Origin: Dryocola clanedunensis subsp. sulfonylureivorans
GTDB taxonomy: Bacteria > Pseudomonadota > Gammaproteobacteria > Enterobacterales > Enterobacteriaceae
Length of the DNA stretch: 64,000 nucleotides
NCBI RefSeq assembly: GCF_016756775.1
Contig: NZ_JAERMU010000014.1
Span: 1 to 64,000 of the forward strand
Direction of reading: 5' to 3'
Each line of letters starts with the position of its first letter. The first letter of the stretch is position 1. Made by a program: the position numbers and the translations under genes. The notes under the pieces are model-generated. The model did no database searches, was not told the origin of the DNA, and worked only from the letters and a program-made list of their open reading frames with translations. This document shows positions 63,846-64,000 of this stretch, piece by piece.

Positions 63846-64000
63846 TTATTCTGAGTCAAACCAGTCGTCTGCGCTCTCCCAGGTCTCCTGGAGGATTTCG
63901 CTGATGCGATCTTTGTCTTCTTTTGCCCCGCCCATCACCGACAGGTTATTACCCGTGGCGTAGCGCACCTGGACGTGGTTGTCCGTTTCCGGAAAATGCT
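63846..64000 (-). CDS. dinI: DNA damage-inducible protein DinI, 5' part outside window
   Basis: The last 51 codons of dinI are visible on the minus strand: the end HFPETDNHVQVRYATGNNL and ISEILQETWESADDWFDSE matches E. coli DinI (81 residues) closely. DinI stabilises RecA filaments and moderates the SOS response through its acidic C-terminal helix. The start and its LexA box lie to the right of the window. Confidence 0.95.
   Translation of the reverse strand, partial: HFPETDNHVQVRYATGNNLSVMGGAKEDKDRISEILQETWESADDWFDSE

Noticed and set aside
1-64000. Prophage or complete insertion sequence
   Set aside because: No integrase, transposase, capsid or lysis genes were seen; the only mobile-looking DNA is the pair of 140-bp non-coding elements and the tRNA-linked repeat.

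Overview
The window is a chromosomal stretch from a member of the Enterobacteriaceae. The closest fit is an Enterobacter/Lelliottia-like genome, judged from gene order and protein similarity from memory; the species is not resolved. From about 21.5 kb to the end it follows the Escherichia coli min-24 order: serX tRNA, ghrA, ycdX, ycdY, ycdZ, csgGFED, csgBAC, ymdA, [insert], ymdB, clsC, mdoC, mdoGH, yceK, msyB, mdtG, lpxL, trhO, yceI, yceJ, yceO, solA, bssS, dinI. Two large accessory blocks interrupt or flank this backbone.

Region 1 (1-20.8 kb) is one end of a type VI secretion system (T6SS) locus. It runs: clpV (5' end outside the window), a small overlapping pair of unknown function (STM2901-like and DUF1493), vgrG, a class-3-lipase effector, a lipoprotein that is probably its immunity partner, a tiny membrane ORF, PAAR, an unrecognised membrane protein, tssM, tssA, tssF, tssG, tssJ, tssE, a VasL/TagA-like gene, and a protein made of four Myb/SANT-like repeats. 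The sheath, Hcp, TssK and TssL genes are not present here and presumably lie to the left. The effector cassette (about 4.1-8.4 kb) is visibly more AT-rich than the structural genes, and the composition change falls inside vgrG.

Region 2 (20.8-29.8 kb) holds tRNA-Ser(GGA) with a 57-bp direct repeat of its 3' end and terminator, ghrA-ycdX-ycdY-ycdZ, and the two divergent curli operons with a 775-bp control region between them.

Region 3 (29.8-48.0 kb) is an accessory block between ymdA and ymdB. It contains a 16-gene collinear aryl polyene (APE) operon, apeC to apeR, ending in a phosphopantetheinyl transferase. After it come a YbdG-type mechanosensitive channel gene on the opposite strand and a TonB-dependent siderophore receptor behind a Fur-like site. 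The APE genes make an aryl-capped polyene on ACPs, attach it to a lipid anchor and export it to the outer membrane. No methyltransferase is present in the cluster.

Region 4 (48.0-64 kb) is the core backbone: ymdB-clsC, osmoregulated periplasmic glucan synthesis (mdoC, mdoGH), lipid A acylation (lpxL), tRNA hydroxylation (trhO), yceI/J, solA, bssS and the 3' part of dinI.

The most unusual signal is a 140-bp structured element present twice in opposite orientations (28873-29012 and 60255-60394). Each copy is flanked by a direct duplication of a complete terminator hairpin (23 and 24 bp), and the two sites use unrelated hairpins. This looks like a small mobile element that targets Rho-independent terminators and duplicates them. 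Base changes between the copies preserve a hairpin or fall in loops.
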